A stretch of DNA of 50,161 bases from Bradyrhizobium valentinum (GCF_001440405.1 NZ_LLXX01000232.1:1-50161); one strand, 5' to 3'. Positions 39,934-48,455 are shown, numbered from the stretch's first letter. The notes: generated by a model not told the origin, from the letters alone. Numbers and translations are program-made.

Positions 39934-41298
39934 GTGACGGCCAGGACAATCGAAGAACCCGCGCGCCAGATCCCGATCTACGGCGAATATGAGGTCGCCG
40001 TGTTGGGCGGCGGTCCTGCCGGCATCGCGGCGGCCGTTGCCGCGGCGCGCACCGGCCGCCGTACGCTGCTGATCGAGCGTTACGGCTTTCTTGGCGGCAT
40101 GGGCACGGCCGCCGGCGTGACGAATTTCTGCGGGCTGCATGCCAACGTCCATGGCGAGATGCATCGGGTGGTGCAGGGCATCGCCACGGAGCTGCTTGCG
40201 CGGATCGACCGGCTCGACGGACTCAACGCGCCGCATCTGATCCTCGGCAAGATTTTTGCGCAGGCTTACGACACCGCCGCCTACAAGATCGCGGCGGATG
40301 ACCTGCTGGCGGCGCACAAGGTCGACATCCTCTTTCATGCGCTGGGTGCCGGCGTGGTGATGGATGACGAGAAACGCATCCGTGCGCTGATGGTGGAGAC
40401 CAAGGCGGGTCGTCAGGCGGTGCGCGCCGGCATCTTCATCGATTGCTCGGGCGACGGCGATCTCGCGGCCTGGGCGGGCGCGCCCTTCGAGGTCGGCGAC
40501 AACGCCGGCAGCATGCTCTACCCCTCGATGATGTTCCGCCTCAACGGTATCGATCCCGAGACGGCCGGCGACGCCTGGCGGACCATTCCGGCGCTGATGG
40601 AAAAGGCGGAAGCCGCGGGCACGCATCGCTTTCCCCGCAAGACTGCGATCGTTCGGCCGCAGCGCTCCGGCATCGAATGGCGGGTGAATTTTACCCAGCT
40701 CGCGCGCGAGGACGGCACCGCGGTCAGCGGGATCGATCCCGACCAGATGACGCGCGGCGAAATCGAGGGGCGGCGGCAGGCCGTCCAGGCATTCGAATTC
40801 CTGCGCACGGTGCCCGGCTTCGAAAAATCCTACATCGTCGACCTGCCGCCGCAGCTCGGCATCCGCGAGACGCGCCGCGTGATCGGCGGCTACATGCTGT
40901 CAGGCGAGGATGTGCTGGGCTGCGCCTCGTTCGAGGATTCCATCGGCGTCAACGGCTGGCCGATGGAGCAGCATGTCGCCGGCGACGTCGTTTTCGAGTT
41001 CCCCCCGATCCCGGAATCGCGCGGCTTCAACGAATTGCCCTATCGCATGCTGGTGCCCGAGGGTATCGACAACCTCCTGATGGCCGGCCGCTGCGCTTCG
41101 ATGACGCATGACGGCCAGTCGGCGGCGCGGGTCTCCGGCGCCTGTTTTGCGATGGGGGAGGCGGCAGGCTCCGCCGCGGCATTGGCGCTGTCGGGGAATA
41201 CGATTCCGCGCGACATTGCGGTTGAAAAGTTGCAACAAAGCCTGAAACAACAGGGCGCGTTCATCGGGCGGGACCAGAGCGTGCCCGAGGGGCTATAG
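39934..41298 (+). CDS. FAD-dependent oxidoreductase
   Basis: 454 residues from GTG 39934 (CGGAAG upstream). The dinucleotide-binding motif is EVAVLGGGPAGIAAAVAAAR, followed by TLLIERYGFLGGMGTAAGVT, which contacts FAD. IDCSGDGDLAAWAGAPFEVG and the late NLLMAGRCASMTHDGQSAAR segment close the FAD site. This is the family of soluble flavoproteins (PF12831-like) with mostly unknown substrates. It is divergent from LysR and precedes an SsuABC-type importer, so the imported compound is the likely substrate; that is inference from position. Confidence 0.85.
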   Translation: MTARTIEEPARQIPIYGEYEVAVLGGGPAGIAAAVAAARTGRRTLLIERYGFLGGMGTAAGVTNFCGLHANVHGEMHRVVQGIATELLARIDRLDGLNAPHLILGKIFAQAYDTAAYKIAADDLLAAHKVDILFHALGAGVVMDDEKRIRALMVETKAGRQAVRAGIFIDCSGDGDLAAWAGAPFEVGDNAGSMLYPSMMFRLNGIDPETAGDAWRTIPALMEKAEAAGTHRFPRKTAIVRPQRSGIEWRVNFTQLAREDGTAVSGIDPDQMTRGEIEGRRQAVQAFEFLRTVPGFEKSYIVDLPPQLGIRETRRVIGGYMLSGEDVLGCASFEDSIGVNGWPMEQHVAGDVVFEFPPIPESRGFNELPYRMLVPEGIDNLLMAGRCASMTHDGQSAARVSGACFAMGEAAGSAAALALSGNTIPRDIAVEKLQQSLKQQGAFIGRDQSVPEGL

Positions 41299-41330
41299 AA
41301 CTGTGTGTTCGCGAGGATGAAGTATGTAAC

Positions 41331-41447
41331 GTCGTCCCTGCGAACGCAGGGACCCATACGCCGCGGCCTTTCTTGTGGCATTTGGGTAGACGGCTTTGGC
41401 TATTACAAGGTCCTGTGGTTATGGGTCCCTGCGTTCGCAGGGACGAC
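41331..41447. repeat. Paired-hairpin repeat, family 1 (copy D, - orientation)
   Basis: Perfect 28-bp arms. The core is of the first subtype in inverted orientation (CGCCGCGGCC after the left arm, CTGTGG before the right). It lies 32 bp after the flavoprotein stop codon, inside an otherwise same-strand gene run. Confidence 0.95.
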
Positions 41448-41488
41448 CATGTAGACCGGCTACGACAAGAAAAGGCGGAGGAGACCGG

Positions 41489-42493
41489 ATGACGAAATTT
41501 GCACGGCTCGCGCTGGCGGGTCTGTTGGCGATGGCCGCGGGCGGGATCGCGCGCGCCGACGATGCGCAGAAAGCCAAAGTCGGCGTGCTCCGGCTGTCCT
41601 CCTCGGCGCCGGTGTTCATCGCGCAGGACAAGGGCTATTTTCGCGAGGCCGGCCTCGATATCGAACTGAAATTCTTCGACGCGGCGCAGCCGATTGCGGT
41701 GGCGACCACGTCTGGCGATGTCGATTTCGGCATCACGGCGTTTACCGCCGGGCTCTACAATCTCGCCGGCAAGGGCACGCTGAAGGTGATCGGCGGCATG
41801 AGCCGCGAGAAGGCGGGCTACCCGCTGATCGGCTATTTCGCCAGCAACAACGCCTATGCGGCTGGACTGAAGACGCCGAAGGATCTTGCCGGCAAGCGCA
41901 TCGCGGTCACTCAAGTCGGCTCCAGCTTCCATTATTCGCTCGGCCTGCTCGCCGACAAATACGGCTTCAAGCTGGCGGACGTAAAGGTGCTGCCGCTGCA
42001 GTCGCTGTCGAATGCCGCCGCAGCGCTCAAGGGCGAAACCGTCGATGCCGCTTTGCTGCCGATCTCGACCGCGCGGTCGCTGGTGGATTCCGGTGGCGCC
42101 AAACTCCTCGGCTGGGTCGGTGACGAGACGCCCTGGCAACTCGGCGCCGTGTTCGCCTCGCCGAAGACGCTGACGAACAAGGCGCTGGTGACCAAGCTGT
42201 TGGCCGCGCTGGCGCGCGCCGATCGCGAATATCACGATGTGATCCTGGCCTCGGTGAAGGACGGCAAGGCCGAGATCAACGACAAGACCAAGCCGCTGCT
42301 CGAGATCATCGCCAAATACACCAACCTGCCGGTCGAACAGGTGATCGGCAATTGCGCCTATATCGATCCCGACGGCAAGCTCGACGTCAAGAATGTCGGT
42401 AACCAGATTAGCTGGCTGCAGGAGCAGGGCTTTGTCGACAAGGGGTTTGCAGCGGATGCGATCATCGCGAAGGAATATGTGAAGGCGGATTGA
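41489..42493 (+). CDS. ABC transporter substrate-binding protein (SsuA/NMT1-like)
   Basis: 334 residues from ATG 41489 (GGCGGAGGAG upstream). The signal peptide is residues 1-23 (ARLALAGLLAMAAGGIARAD). The mature protein follows the NMT1/SsuA type-2 binding-protein pattern: VGVLRLSSSAPVFIAQDKGY, AGLDIELKFFDAAQPIAVAT and AGKRIAVTQVGSSFHYSLGL. Ligands of this family include sulfonates, nitrate, thiamine precursors and aromatic acids. The ATPase and permease genes follow. Confidence 0.92.
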   Translation: MTKFARLALAGLLAMAAGGIARADDAQKAKVGVLRLSSSAPVFIAQDKGYFREAGLDIELKFFDAAQPIAVATTSGDVDFGITAFTAGLYNLAGKGTLKVIGGMSREKAGYPLIGYFASNNAYAAGLKTPKDLAGKRIAVTQVGSSFHYSLGLLADKYGFKLADVKVLPLQSLSNAAAALKGETVDAALLPISTARSLVDSGGAKLLGWVGDETPWQLGAVFASPKTLTNKALVTKLLAALARADREYHDVILASVKDGKAEINDKTKPLLEIIAKYTNLPVEQVIGNCAYIDPDGKLDVKNVGNQISWLQEQGFVDKGFAADAIIAKEYVKAD

Positions 42494-42503
42494 AAGAGCG
42501 GGG

Positions 42504-42625
42504 CCTCATCCTTCGAGACGCGGCCAAGAGGCCGCTCCTCAGGATGAGGGGATAGCTTGGGGCCGCGGGGACTGACCTCTCCCCTCATGGTGAGGAGCGC
42601 GGCCCGCCGCGCGTCTCGAACCATG
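42504..42625. repeat. Palindromic repeat, family 5
   Basis: CCTCATCCTTCGAGACGCGG and CTCCTCAGGATGAGGGG pair at the left, and CCCCTCATGGTGAGGAGCGC with GCGTCTCGAACCATG at the right. The halves are inverse relatives. It lies between the receptor and ATPase genes of the importer. Confidence 0.8.
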
Positions 42626-42665
42626 CGGCCCGCGTGATGCCGCGACTTCGGAGCAAAGAGACTAT

Positions 42666-43439
42666 ATGGACCTGATCGCCGACCATATCAGCCACCGCTT
42701 CGGCGGGTTAGACGTGCTCGATAACGTATCGTTCGCTGTCGCCTCTGGCGAGGTAGTCGCAATCGTCGGGCCTTCCGGCTGCGGCAAGAGCACGCTGCTG
42801 TCGATCCTGGGTGGCTTGCTTCAGCCAAGCGAAGGCCAGGCACAATTGCGCGGTGCACCGCCGGCCGGCAGCCTCAATCCGCTGACTTTCGTGTTTCAGG
42901 ATTTTGCGCTGCTGCCGTGGTGCACGGTGGAAGCGAACGTCGAATTTCCGCTGGCTCACACCGCGCTCGATGCTGCCGCGCGCAAAGCTGTCGTCGATGA
43001 CGCGCTGCGCCGCACCGGCCTGTCGGATTTTCGGAGCGCTTATCCAAAACAACTCTCCGGCGGCATGCGCCAGCGCGTCGGCATTGCGCGGGCGCTCGCA
43101 GTGCGGCCGGCGATTCTCCTGATGGATGAGCCATTGTCGGCGCTGGATTCGCAGACCCGCGAACTGCTGATGGAGGATTTCATCCGCCTGCTCGCCGCCG
43201 GCGCGATGGGCGTGGTTTATGTCACGCATAATCTGGAGGAGGCAGTGCGGCTCGCCGATCGTATCGTGGTGCTGTCGCGCCGCCCCGGTCGCGTCAGGGA
43301 GATCGTCGAAATCCCGGTGACGCGCGCCGAGCGCGGTGCGATCGATGCGCGTGGCAAGTTGCTGGCGCTGCAGAACGACCTGTGGTCGCTGATCCGCGAG
43401 GAGGCGATCGACGCCGAGCGCGAGGTGCAGCATGCTTGA
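42666..43439 (+). CDS. ABC transporter ATP-binding protein (SsuB/TauB-like)
   Basis: 257 residues. Walker A GPSGCGKST, Q-loop FVFQDFALLPW, signature LSGGMRQRVGIARAL, Walker B ILLMDEPLSALD and the switch His in VYVTHNLEEA are all intact. The C-terminal 40 residues are the usual nitrate/sulfonate/bicarbonate-subfamily tail. The stop overlaps the permease start by 8 bp (43432-43439), so coupling is translational. Confidence 0.95.
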   Translation: MDLIADHISHRFGGLDVLDNVSFAVASGEVVAIVGPSGCGKSTLLSILGGLLQPSEGQAQLRGAPPAGSLNPLTFVFQDFALLPWCTVEANVEFPLAHTALDAAARKAVVDDALRRTGLSDFRSAYPKQLSGGMRQRVGIARALAVRPAILLMDEPLSALDSQTRELLMEDFIRLLAAGAMGVVYVTHNLEEAVRLADRIVVLSRRPGRVREIVEIPVTRAERGAIDARGKLLALQNDLWSLIREEAIDAEREVQHA

Positions 43440-44256
43440 GCGCGCACCGCAGCAAACGCTGGGAGATGGGAGCAGGCCGCGGCCGGTCACCTTCCGCGGC
43501 GCGGGCTTTATGCCGAGCGGTGGGCGCTTGTCCGGCTGGATCGCGCTGGTGCTGGTGATTGCGCTGTGGCAATTCGCCGGTAGCGCGGGCTGGGTTAACC
43601 CGCTGTTCCTGCCTGCGCCGTCAGCGATTGCGGTCGCGATCTACAAGCTCGCCATGTCAGGCGCGCTCTGGCAGCACGTTTCGGCTTCGGTTGTTCGCAT
43701 CGGCTCAGGCTGGCTGCTCGGCACCGTGGCCGGCGTGATCGTCGGATTTGCGATCGGGCTGTCGACGCTGGCGCGCGGCGTCGGCATCACCTTCATTTCC
43801 GCGCTGTTTCCGATCCCGAAGATCGCGCTATTGCCGCTGTTGATTCTCTGGCTCGGGATCGGCGAGGAGCCGAAGATCGCGACCATTGCGCTCGGCGTGT
43901 TCTTCTCCACCGCCATCTCGGTCTATAGCGGCGTCGACGCGGTGCCGCGCAACCTGATCCGGATGGCGCAGAGTTTTAATGTGCCGTTCCATGCCATCGT
44001 CCGCCGTGTGATCTGGCCGGGCGCGCTGCCTTCGATCCTCGCCGGTTTCCGCATCACCGCTTCGGTGGCGCTGCTGCTCGTCGTCAGCGCGGAAATGATT
44101 GGAGCCCAGTTCGGCATCGGCGCCTTCGTGCTGCAGGCCGGCAATCTCATGCAGACTGATCAGCTTTTGGCCGGTGTCGTGATCCTGTCGCTGTTCGGGC
44201 TGGCGGTGGGCAAGGCGATCAACGTGCTGGAAGCAAAGCTTCTGCACTGGCGGTAG
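43432..44256 (+). CDS. ABC transporter permease (SsuC/TauC-like)
   Basis: 274 residues with about six membrane segments, the first at WIALVLVIALWQFAGSAG. The cytoplasmic EAA loop is in SFNVPFHAIVRRVIWPGALPSI. This is the BPD-transporter inner-membrane fold. It completes the importer with the receptor and ATPase upstream. A family 1 repeat begins only 4 bp after the stop codon. Confidence 0.93.
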   Translation: MLERAPQQTLGDGSRPRPVTFRGAGFMPSGGRLSGWIALVLVIALWQFAGSAGWVNPLFLPAPSAIAVAIYKLAMSGALWQHVSASVVRIGSGWLLGTVAGVIVGFAIGLSTLARGVGITFISALFPIPKIALLPLLILWLGIGEEPKIATIALGVFFSTAISVYSGVDAVPRNLIRMAQSFNVPFHAIVRRVIWPGALPSILAGFRITASVALLLVVSAEMIGAQFGIGAFVLQAGNLMQTDQLLAGVVILSLFGLAVGKAINVLEAKLLHWR

Positions 44257-44260
44257 CCCC

Positions 44261-44378
44261 GTCGTCCCGGCCTTGCGCCGGGACCCAACCGCGTGATCTA
44301 TCGATAAGGCATTCTGGTCGACGCCCGTCGCAATAACGGGCGACGGTGGTTATGGGTCCCTGCTTTCGCAGGGACGAC
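44261..44378. repeat. Paired-hairpin repeat, family 1 (copy E, - orientation, chimeric)
   Basis: 118 bp. The right arm is typical (TATGGGTCCCTGCTTTCGCA...), but the left arm is a different hairpin (GTCGTCCCGGCCTTGCGCCG then GGACCC). The core subtype is the same as copy B (CCGCGTGATCTATC). It lies between convergent genes, 4 bp and 8 bp from their stops. Confidence 0.88.
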
Positions 44379-44386
44379 GAAACACT

Positions 44387-45427
44387 TCACGCATTCCCGC
44401 GATTTTCGCGGAACAAGTCCAGCTTCTGCTGCACCGGGCGGTCGGAGAACGAGAACAGCACCGAGTCGGTATCGGCCTCGTGCGTGACCCAGTGCCAGCT
44501 CGGCACCACGAACAGGTCGCGCGCGCCCCACTCGAACGTCTGGTCGCCGATCCGCGTGCGGCCCTTGCCCTCGATCGCGGCGAACACGGTGGCGTCGGTC
44601 GAGCGGTAGCGCGCGGTCTTGAAACCCTTCGGCAATAGCTGGATGAAGGTGCCGATCGTCGGCATCGCGAAGTCGCCAGTCTCGGGATTGGAGAATTTCA
44701 GCTTGAGCCCGTGACAGGCGTCCCATTCGTTACGCGTCTTGGCCCGCTCCAGCGCCTCGCGGGTGTAGCTGTAGGGATAGTTGAAGATCGGCGAGGTCTT
44801 GGATTTGCGCTTCTCGTCGACCGGCAGCAGATTGTGCCCGTAGCGCGCAAAGCTGTCGCCGGCCGGCTTAGAGATCTTCTGCTGGTCTTCGTTCGACCCT
44901 TCGGCAAAGGAAGCGTCGAAGAACTGCACCATCGGAATGTCGAGCCCGTCGAGCCAGAACATCGGCTCCGAGGTTTCGTTGGAATGATCGTGCCAGGTCA
45001 TCGAGGGCGTGATGACGAAATCGCCCGGCTCCATCGCGGTGCGCTCGCCGTCGACGGTGGTATGGGCGCCCTTGCCTTCGAGCACGAAGCGCAGCGCCGA
45101 CTGGCTGTGGCGATGCGCCGGGGCGACGTCGCCCGGGACCACCATCTGCACACCGGCAAACAGCGATGTCGTGACCTTGGACTGGCCGCGCAGGCCTGGA
45201 TTTTCCAGCACCAGCACCCGCCGCTCGGCTTCCTTGGCGGTGATCAGCTTGCCGGCCTCGGTCATGTAGTCGCGGATGGAATCGAATTTCCACAGATGAG
45301 GCCGGCAGGCGCTTCGCGGCTCCGGCGTGACGAGATCGCCCAGCACGTTCCACAGCGCGGAGAGATTCTCGCCGTCGATCTTCTTGTAGAACGCTTCGCG
45401 TTCCGGGGTCTTCTGCACGGCTTCCAT
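44387..45427 (-). CDS. gtdA: Gentisate 1,2-dioxygenase
   Basis: 346 residues, two cupin halves. The iron-binding motif of the first is PAHRHSQSALRFVLEGKGAH with the later WHDHSNE His. The second half holds TVFAAIEGKGRTRIGDQ and VVPSWHWVTHEADTDSVLFS. This matches bacterial gentisate dioxygenase, which opens 2,5-dihydroxybenzoate to maleylpyruvate. ATG 45427 follows GGGAGG. The promoter is a TTGACG-N16-TATACT on the minus strand, inside an inverted repeat that may bind the MarR protein encoded nearby. Confidence 0.92.
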   Translation of the reverse strand: MEAVQKTPEREAFYKKIDGENLSALWNVLGDLVTPEPRSACRPHLWKFDSIRDYMTEAGKLITAKEAERRVLVLENPGLRGQSKVTTSLFAGVQMVVPGDVAPAHRHSQSALRFVLEGKGAHTTVDGERTAMEPGDFVITPSMTWHDHSNETSEPMFWLDGLDIPMVQFFDASFAEGSNEDQQKISKPAGDSFARYGHNLLPVDEKRKSKTSPIFNYPYSYTREALERAKTRNEWDACHGLKLKFSNPETGDFAMPTIGTFIQLLPKGFKTARYRSTDATVFAAIEGKGRTRIGDQTFEWGARDLFVVPSWHWVTHEADTDSVLFSFSDRPVQQKLDLFRENRGNA

Positions 45428-45455
45428 GGCAAGCCTCCCGTCATTTTTTGTCTAG

Positions 45456-45490
45456 ATTGACAGTATACTTACAATATGGGTACCGTCAAT
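45456..45490 (-). promoter_or_regulatory. Divergent promoter/operator of the gentisate genes
   Basis: On the minus strand TTGACG (45489-45484) and TATACT (45467-45462) with a 16-bp spacer form a strong sigma70-like promoter for the dioxygenase. The same DNA is an inverted repeat: ATTGACAGTA at 45456-45465 and TACCGTCAAT at 45481-45490. The 13-bp ATTGACAGTATAC recurs with one change at 49604-49616. Confidence 0.7.
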
Positions 45491-45531
45491 GTGGTACACC
45501 CGAACAAAGCAGAAGAATCAGGGAGGTTCCG

Positions 45532-46164
45532 ATGAAGCTGCATGGCTATTTCCGCAGCAGCGCGGCATACCGGGTCAGGATCGGGCTCAACCTCAAGGGG
45601 CTTACGGTCCAGCACCTGCCGCACCACCTTCGCAAGGGCGAACAGTGCGCGCCCACCTATCTCGCGATCAACCCGCAGGGGCTGGTGCCGACGCTGGAGG
45701 ATGACAACGGCGCGGCGCTGACCCAGTCGCTCGCCATCATCGAATGGCTGGACGAGACCCACCCCAACCCGCCGCTGCTGCCAAAGGATCCGCTGCGCCG
45801 CGCCAAGGTGCGCGCCTTCGCGCTCGCGATCGCCTGCGACATTCATCCGGTGCAGAATTTGAAGGTTTTGGCCCGGCTGCGTCAGCTCGGCGTGGCTGAG
45901 GAAAAAGTGACGGAATGGGCGGCCTGGGCCAATCGCGAGGGCCTGTCGGCCTGCGAAGCCCTGGTCAGGGGCGAGCAGGGGCCGTTCTGTTTTGGCGACA
46001 AGCCTACGATCGCCGACCTCTGCCTGGTGCCGCAGCTTGCGAACGCGCGGCGGTTCGGCGTCGACGTCGCAGCCTTTCCCCGCCTGCTCGAGGCAGAAGC
46101 CGCGGCAAAGCAAATGAGGGCGTTCACCGATGCCGCACCGGACAGGCAGCCCGATGCCGAGTAA
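45532..46164 (+). CDS. maiA: Maleylpyruvate/maleylacetoacetate isomerase (zeta-class GST)
   Basis: 210 residues from ATG 45532 (AGGGAGG upstream). The active-site segment KLHGYFRSSAAYRVRIGLNL (Ser pair) is the zeta-class GST signature. It is followed by HHLRKGEQCAPTYLAINPQG and the family TQSLAIIEWLDETHP. These enzymes isomerise maleylacetoacetate or, after gentisate cleavage, maleylpyruvate to the fumaryl form. The neighbouring gentisate dioxygenase favours maleylpyruvate. The MarR gene follows with an 11-bp overlap. Confidence 0.9.
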   Translation: MKLHGYFRSSAAYRVRIGLNLKGLTVQHLPHHLRKGEQCAPTYLAINPQGLVPTLEDDNGAALTQSLAIIEWLDETHPNPPLLPKDPLRRAKVRAFALAIACDIHPVQNLKVLARLRQLGVAEEKVTEWAAWANREGLSACEALVRGEQGPFCFGDKPTIADLCLVPQLANARRFGVDVAAFPRLLEAEAAAKQMRAFTDAAPDRQPDAE

Positions 46165-46663
46165 GCCATCGCCCATCACGATGGACGCGGTCTACACCGC
46201 GCCCGGCTACTTGTTTCGCCGGATGCAACAGATCGCGGTCTCGATCTTCGTCGAGGAATGCAGCGCGTTCGACCTGACGCCGGTGCAATATGCGGCGCTG
46301 GTGGCGATCCATACCCATCCCGGCATTGACGCCACCCGGCTGTCGGCGGTGATCGCCTTCGACCGTTCCACGCTCGGCAACGTGATCGAGCGGCTGGAGA
46401 GCAAGGCGCTGATCGAGCGCAAGCCCTCGCGGGAGGACAAGCGCGTCAAGCTGCTCTATCTCAGCAAATCGGGCGCGACGGTGCTGCGCGACATCATGCC
46501 CTCGGTGGAGCGCGCGCAGTTGCGGATGCTGCAGCCGCTGAAGCCGGCCGATCGCAAGACGCTGTTGGGCCTATTGACTCAGCTCGTCGATCTCAACAAC
46601 GAAGCCTCGCGGGTGCCGCTGCGCGCTGAGGACGCGTTGGAGCATCTGGGAAAGGCGGGGTGA
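46154..46663 (+). CDS. MarR-family transcriptional regulator
   Basis: 169 residues from ATG 46154, which overlaps the isomerase gene by 11 bp; GTG/ATG candidates further upstream are less likely. The winged helix-turn-helix is complete: LTPVQYAALVAIHTHPGIDA, TRLSAVIAFDRSTLGNVIER, LESKALIERKPSREDKRVKL. MarR proteins repress aromatic-degradation genes and release DNA on binding the aromatic acid or its CoA ester. The likely operators are the repeated ATYGACAGTATAC sites at 45456 and 49604. Confidence 0.92.
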   Translation: MPSKPSPITMDAVYTAPGYLFRRMQQIAVSIFVEECSAFDLTPVQYAALVAIHTHPGIDATRLSAVIAFDRSTLGNVIERLESKALIERKPSREDKRVKLLYLSKSGATVLRDIMPSVERAQLRMLQPLKPADRKTLLGLLTQLVDLNNEASRVPLRAEDALEHLGKAG

Positions 46664-46702
46664 GGGGGCTGGGGCGGGGAATTAACGCCAAGAACTCCGC
46701 CC

Positions 46703-46823
46703 GTCGTCCCTGCGAACGCAGGGACCCATACGCCGCGGCCTATCGTTTTGGTAAATGCTCTTCGATGACTTTGCGAAACAACAGCTCCCTGTGGTTATGG
46801 GTCCCTGCGTTCGCAGGGACGAC
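46703..46823. repeat. Paired-hairpin repeat, family 1 (copy F, - orientation)
   Basis: 121 bp, perfect 28-bp arms, and a core of the first subtype (CGCCGCGGCC after the left arm, CCCTGTGG before the right). It lies between the convergent MarR and CoA-ligase genes. Confidence 0.95.
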
Positions 46824-46841
46824 ATCGAGTTTGTAGCTCCG

Positions 46842-48455
46842 CTACATCTTCATCAACGCCTGGCGGTCGATCTTGCCGGTGCCGGTCTTCGGCAATTCCG
46901 CGATGAACCTGATCTCGCGCGGATACTTGTAAGGCAGCAGCCTTGCCTTGACGTAGTCCTGTAGTTTTTTCGTAGCGTCCGTGGGTTCGAACTCGCCCTC
47001 GTTCATCACCACCACCGCCTTCAGCGTCATGCGTCTATCGGGCAGCTCGGCCGCGAACACCGCGCATTCCCTGATGTCGGGATGCTCGGCCAGGCACAGT
47101 TCGACTTCGAGCGGGTAGACCCATTGCCCCGAAATCTTGATCAGGTCATCGGCGCGGCCGCGGAAGAAATGGAATCCATCGCTGTCGCGCAGGAAACGGT
47201 CGCCGGTGTAGATCCACCCCTCCTCGCGAATGGTTTCCGCCGATTTGTCGGGCCGATTCCAGTACAGCGGCGTGTTGGAGTCGCCGCGCACCCACAAAAT
47301 GCCTTCCTCATTGTCGCCGACCTCGCGGCCGTCCTTGTCCCTGAGCAGGATTTCGTAGCCGGGAACGCGCAGGCCCGCGGCGCCGAGCTTTTTCTTCTCG
47401 GGGCGGTTGGAGAGATAGATATGCAGCACTTCGGTCGAGCCGAGGCCCTCGATGATCTCAAGGCCCGTCAGCGCCTTCCAGCCGTTGAAGACTTCCGCCG
47501 ACAGCACCTCGGCGGCCGACAGCGCCATCCGCAGCGACGAGAAGTCGGTTGCGGCCGCACCCTCGGCCTTGGTCAGCGAGGTGTAGAGCGTCGGCAATCC
47601 GTAGAATACCGACGGCCGATATTTTTCGATCGCCTCGAAGATCGCGGCCGGTTTCGGCTGGCCGGGCAGCAGCAGCGTCGCCGCACCGACCGAGAAGGGA
47701 AAGGTGATGGCGTTGCCAAAGCCGTAGGCGAAGAAAATCTTCGGCACCGAGAAGCAGATATCATCGGGCGTAAGCTTGAGCACGTTGCGTGCGAACGCCT
47801 GCTCGCTATAGGCCATGTCGTGTTGCAGATGCACGATGCCCTTGGGACGTCCGGTCGAGCCGGATGAATACATCCAGAACGCCATGTCGTCGCGCCTGGT
47901 GTCGGCTTCCGGCAGATCGGTCGGGAATCCCTGCAGCCATTGTTGCGCAACGAAGGTTTTCGGCACGGCGTGTTCGCCCGCTGCGCCATTGACCACGACC
48001 AGGGTTTTAAGCGGCGTGTCCTTGCAGGCCTCTGCGTTGAACCGCGAGGCAAACTCGGTTTCCGCCACGGCCACCGCCGCGCCGGCGTCCGAGAGGTAGA
48101 ACTGCAACAGGTCCGGCGGCGTCAGCGTGTTGATCAATAGCGGCACGAAGCCGGACCGCACCGCGCCGAAAAACGCCGCAGGATAGGCCGGCGTGTCGTC
48201 GAGGAACATCAGGATGCGGTCGCCACGCTTCAAGCCCAGCGACTGAAAGCCGTGTCCCCATTGCGCGGCCTCGGCGCAAAGCTCTGCGTAAGTCCGCGTG
48301 CCGCCAGGGCCGGTCAGCGCCAACCGGTCGCCGCGACCCTCCGCGAGATTGTCGAACAGGATTCGGCTGGCATTATAGCTTTCCGGAATCGAAAAACCGA
48401 TCTCGCGCGCACCCGGATTGTCGCGGGGAACTAAATCAGAAATTTCTGAAGTCAT
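46842..48455 (-). CDS. Benzoate-CoA ligase family protein
   Basis: A 537-residue adenylate-forming enzyme. ATP/AMP motif MYSSGSTGRPKGIVHLQHD, then EGLGSTEVLHIYLSNRP, GWIYTGDRFLRDSDGFHFFR, and the C-terminal catalytic Lys in LPKTGTGKIDRQALMK. The ISGQWVYPLEVE and KIFFAYGFGN segments are those of benzoate/4-hydroxybenzoate-CoA ligases. It activates an aromatic acid to its CoA ester at the cost of ATP. The start overlaps the hydroxylase stop by 4 bp, so the two form one operon and probably act in sequence. Confidence 0.9.
   Translation of the reverse strand: MTSEISDLVPRDNPGAREIGFSIPESYNASRILFDNLAEGRGDRLALTGPGGTRTYAELCAEAAQWGHGFQSLGLKRGDRILMFLDDTPAYPAAFFGAVRSGFVPLLINTLTPPDLLQFYLSDAGAAVAVAETEFASRFNAEACKDTPLKTLVVVNGAAGEHAVPKTFVAQQWLQGFPTDLPEADTRRDDMAFWMYSSGSTGRPKGIVHLQHDMAYSEQAFARNVLKLTPDDICFSVPKIFFAYGFGNAITFPFSVGAATLLLPGQPKPAAIFEAIEKYRPSVFYGLPTLYTSLTKAEGAAATDFSSLRMALSAAEVLSAEVFNGWKALTGLEIIEGLGSTEVLHIYLSNRPEKKKLGAAGLRVPGYEILLRDKDGREVGDNEEGILWVRGDSNTPLYWNRPDKSAETIREEGWIYTGDRFLRDSDGFHFFRGRADDLIKISGQWVYPLEVELCLAEHPDIRECAVFAAELPDRRMTLKAVVVMNEGEFEPTDATKKLQDYVKARLLPYKYPREIRFIAELPKTGTGKIDRQALMKM

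Noticed and set aside
13373..46823. Repeats considered as a CRISPR array
   Set aside because: The copies are thousands of bases apart, and there are no regular short spacers or cas genes.
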